Shown here: piece after piece, positions 63,000 to 64,000 of the stretch
How positions within the stretch are numbered: the first letter of the stretch is position 1
Layout of the letters: each line of letters begins with the position of its first letter
NCBI RefSeq assembly: GCF_001668725.1
Contig: NZ_LZKL01000064.1
Location: forward strand, 248,001 to 312,000
Source of the DNA: Mycobacterium sp. E787
GTDB taxonomy: Bacteria > Actinomycetota > Actinomycetes > Mycobacteriales > Mycobacteriaceae
Length of the DNA: 64,000 nt
Reading direction: 5' to 3'
Program-made: the position numbers and the translations under genes
The notes under the pieces: model-generated
The model's database searches: none
What the model was told of the DNA's origin: nothing
The model's input: the letters and a program-made list of their open reading frames with translations, nothing else

Positions 63000-64000
63000 C
63001 TACCGCAACACGGTTTCGATCAGGCCGAGGCGTCGGTACGCGTTCTCGATCTGGTCCTTCGCCTCGGGCGGCAGCTCCGCCTGCGGCGGTCGGGAATGCG
63101 GGTAGTCGCCGATCGGCAGCCCGAGCAGCGATGCGGCGTATTTGAATGCGCCGCCCCAGTGGGTGAAGTAGTCCGATCGCCCCGGGTAGCACGTCCACCA
63201 CGAGCCTATGTCGAGGCCGAACTGGTCCATGCCGGACTCGCGCCCGTAATCCATCGCCTCGACGAGCTTGTCGTTGACGACCAGCTCCCAATATTCGGAG
63301 AACAACCGCCGTTGCGGGGTCTCGAACAGATAGCCGGCGGTGCCCAGCTGTGCGGGGCAGACGATACCGGCGCGCAGCCACCCGGCGCGGTACACGGTCC
63401 GGTCGCATTCCCAGACCGCGAGGTCGGGCGCCAATTCGTGCAGGCGCCGGCTCGCCTCCGGCCGGAAGGCGCCCTCCTTGGTGGCGCACACGGCGGGCAC
63501 CTCGGCACAGATTCGCGCGCTCTCCGCCGGGGTCAGGACGTAGCCGGAGGACGGGGAGTTGAACATGCCCAACGCGATATCGGTGCGCGCGGCGATGTAC
63601 TTGAAGAACCTCAAGACGCCCTCGCCGCCGTGCGCCTCCATCATCGGCGTTTGGATGTAGGCGATGTCGGCGCCCGCCTCCTGGGCGTGCCGGGTCAATT
63701 CCAAACAGTCCTTGGCCGACGTCGCCGCCGTGCAGGCCTGCACGACGACATCGGGATTCAGGCCGCGCGACTCCTCAATTGCCACCTCCAACAGGCGTTT
63801 TCGCTCCTCGAGGGTCAGCGACCAGAACTCGGCGATGCCGCTGGTACACCACAACATCGGGTGCCCGAGATCGCCGACGCAGTAGCGCACCAGCGTCCGA
63901 TAGGCGTCCCAGTCGATGTCGTCGCCGTCGGTCCCGCAGAACGGCGTGTAGAGGGAGTCGCCGATCCCCCGCAATGCCGCCCGCGCCCAGGTGCGCGCCT
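63000..64000 (-). CDS. Dihydrodipicolinate synthase/N-acetylneuraminate lyase family protein (5' end beyond the window)
   Basis: At least 333 residues of a class I aldolase-type TIM barrel. GDSLYTPF lies near the start, the Schiff-base Lys in VCATKEGAF, and FNSPSSGYVLT where DapA has YNxPsrT, so Phe replaces the usual catalytic Tyr. The open frame continues upstream past the right edge without a convincing start, so the N-terminus is missing. Members act on pyruvate-derived or ring-cleavage keto acids; hydratase-aldolases of aromatic degradation also belong here. Confidence 0.87.
   Translation of the reverse strand, partial: ARTWARAALRGIGDSLYTPFCGTDGDDIDWDAYRTLVRYCVGDLGHPMLWCTSGIAEFWSLTLEERKRLLEVAIEESRGLNPDVVVQACTAATSAKDCLELTRHAQEAGADIAYIQTPMMEAHGGEGVLRFFKYIAARTDIALGMFNSPSSGYVLTPAESARICAEVPAVCATKEGAFRPEASRRLHELAPDLAVWECDRTVYRAGWLRAGIVCPAQLGTAGYLFETPQRRLFSEYWELVVNDKLVEAMDYGRESGMDQFGLDIGSWWTCYPGRSDYFTHWGGAFKYAASLLGLPIGDYPHSRPPQAELPPEAKDQIENAYRRLGLIETVLR

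Overview
The window looks like a chromosomal segment of a slow-growing non-tuberculous Mycobacterium. The evidence is high GC, a PE/PPE pair, a 13E12-family HNH gene with a mycobacterial SOS box at its start, several F420-type (LLM) oxidoreductases, Mce-associated membrane proteins, an Rv1364c-like PAS-SpoIIE-HATPase-STAS regulator, a CsbD-like protein, and leaderless or GTG starts. The species is not identified; an M. avium-complex-like organism is a guess from gene content.

Most of the window is an accessory catabolic region made of short operons that diverge from AT-rich promoter islands. From left to right it holds: an acyl-CoA synthetase plus KshA-like Rieske oxygenase facing a P450 (1-3164); a ferredoxin and a double CoA-transferase facing a GntR regulator and an SDR (3166-7382); an LLM enzyme facing four acyl-CoA dehydrogenase genes plus a ligase (7345-14031); a TetR-hotdog regulator with an amidohydrolase (19883-22197); an acyl-CoA dehydrogenase pair (24436-26828); an orphan Mce-associated pair (26983-28346); hydrolase, amidohydrolase and Rieske ferredoxin genes facing a P450 and an alcohol dehydrogenase (28351-34385); and SDR, VOC, P450, LLM and carboxyltransferase genes (34363-41008). 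Further right are LLM, NTF2, hydrolase and Baeyer-Villiger-type genes facing a deleted Rieske protein, a pseudo-isochorismatase, a thioesterase and a FadD (41083-48816); SMP-30 facing a P450 and a CoA transferase (48821-52286); an acetate-type symporter (53106-55084); and a six-gene enoyl-CoA hydratase, amidohydrolase, ligase and dehydrogenase operon (55110-61919). Together these fit uptake, oxygenation, CoA activation and beta-oxidation-like breakdown of a hydrophobic substrate such as a terpenoid, steroid or aromatic compound. The substrate cannot be read from sequence.

The stand-out element is 14152-17717. A PE gene is followed by a PPE gene whose C-terminus is a barnase-like ribonuclease with the Glu/Arg/His active-site pattern. 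The PPE gene is followed directly by a barstar-like immunity gene and, 205 bases further, by a diverged second barstar that has lost its ATG. This looks like a polymorphic toxin carried by a PE/PPE (ESX/type VII) pair with its own immunity proteins, on DNA with visibly lower GC than its surroundings.

A second theme is regulation. Four divergent promoters share a core close to CTATTTWTACYAT, and four others carry TACTGTA-type palindromes. This suggests one or two regulators coordinate many of these operons. A third theme is decay or repurposing: several enzymes keep their fold but lack catalytic residues (alpha/beta hydrolase, amidohydrolase, isochorismatase-like protein, Rieske protein with an internal deletion, BVMO motif variant), and one NAD(P)-binding gene is broken.
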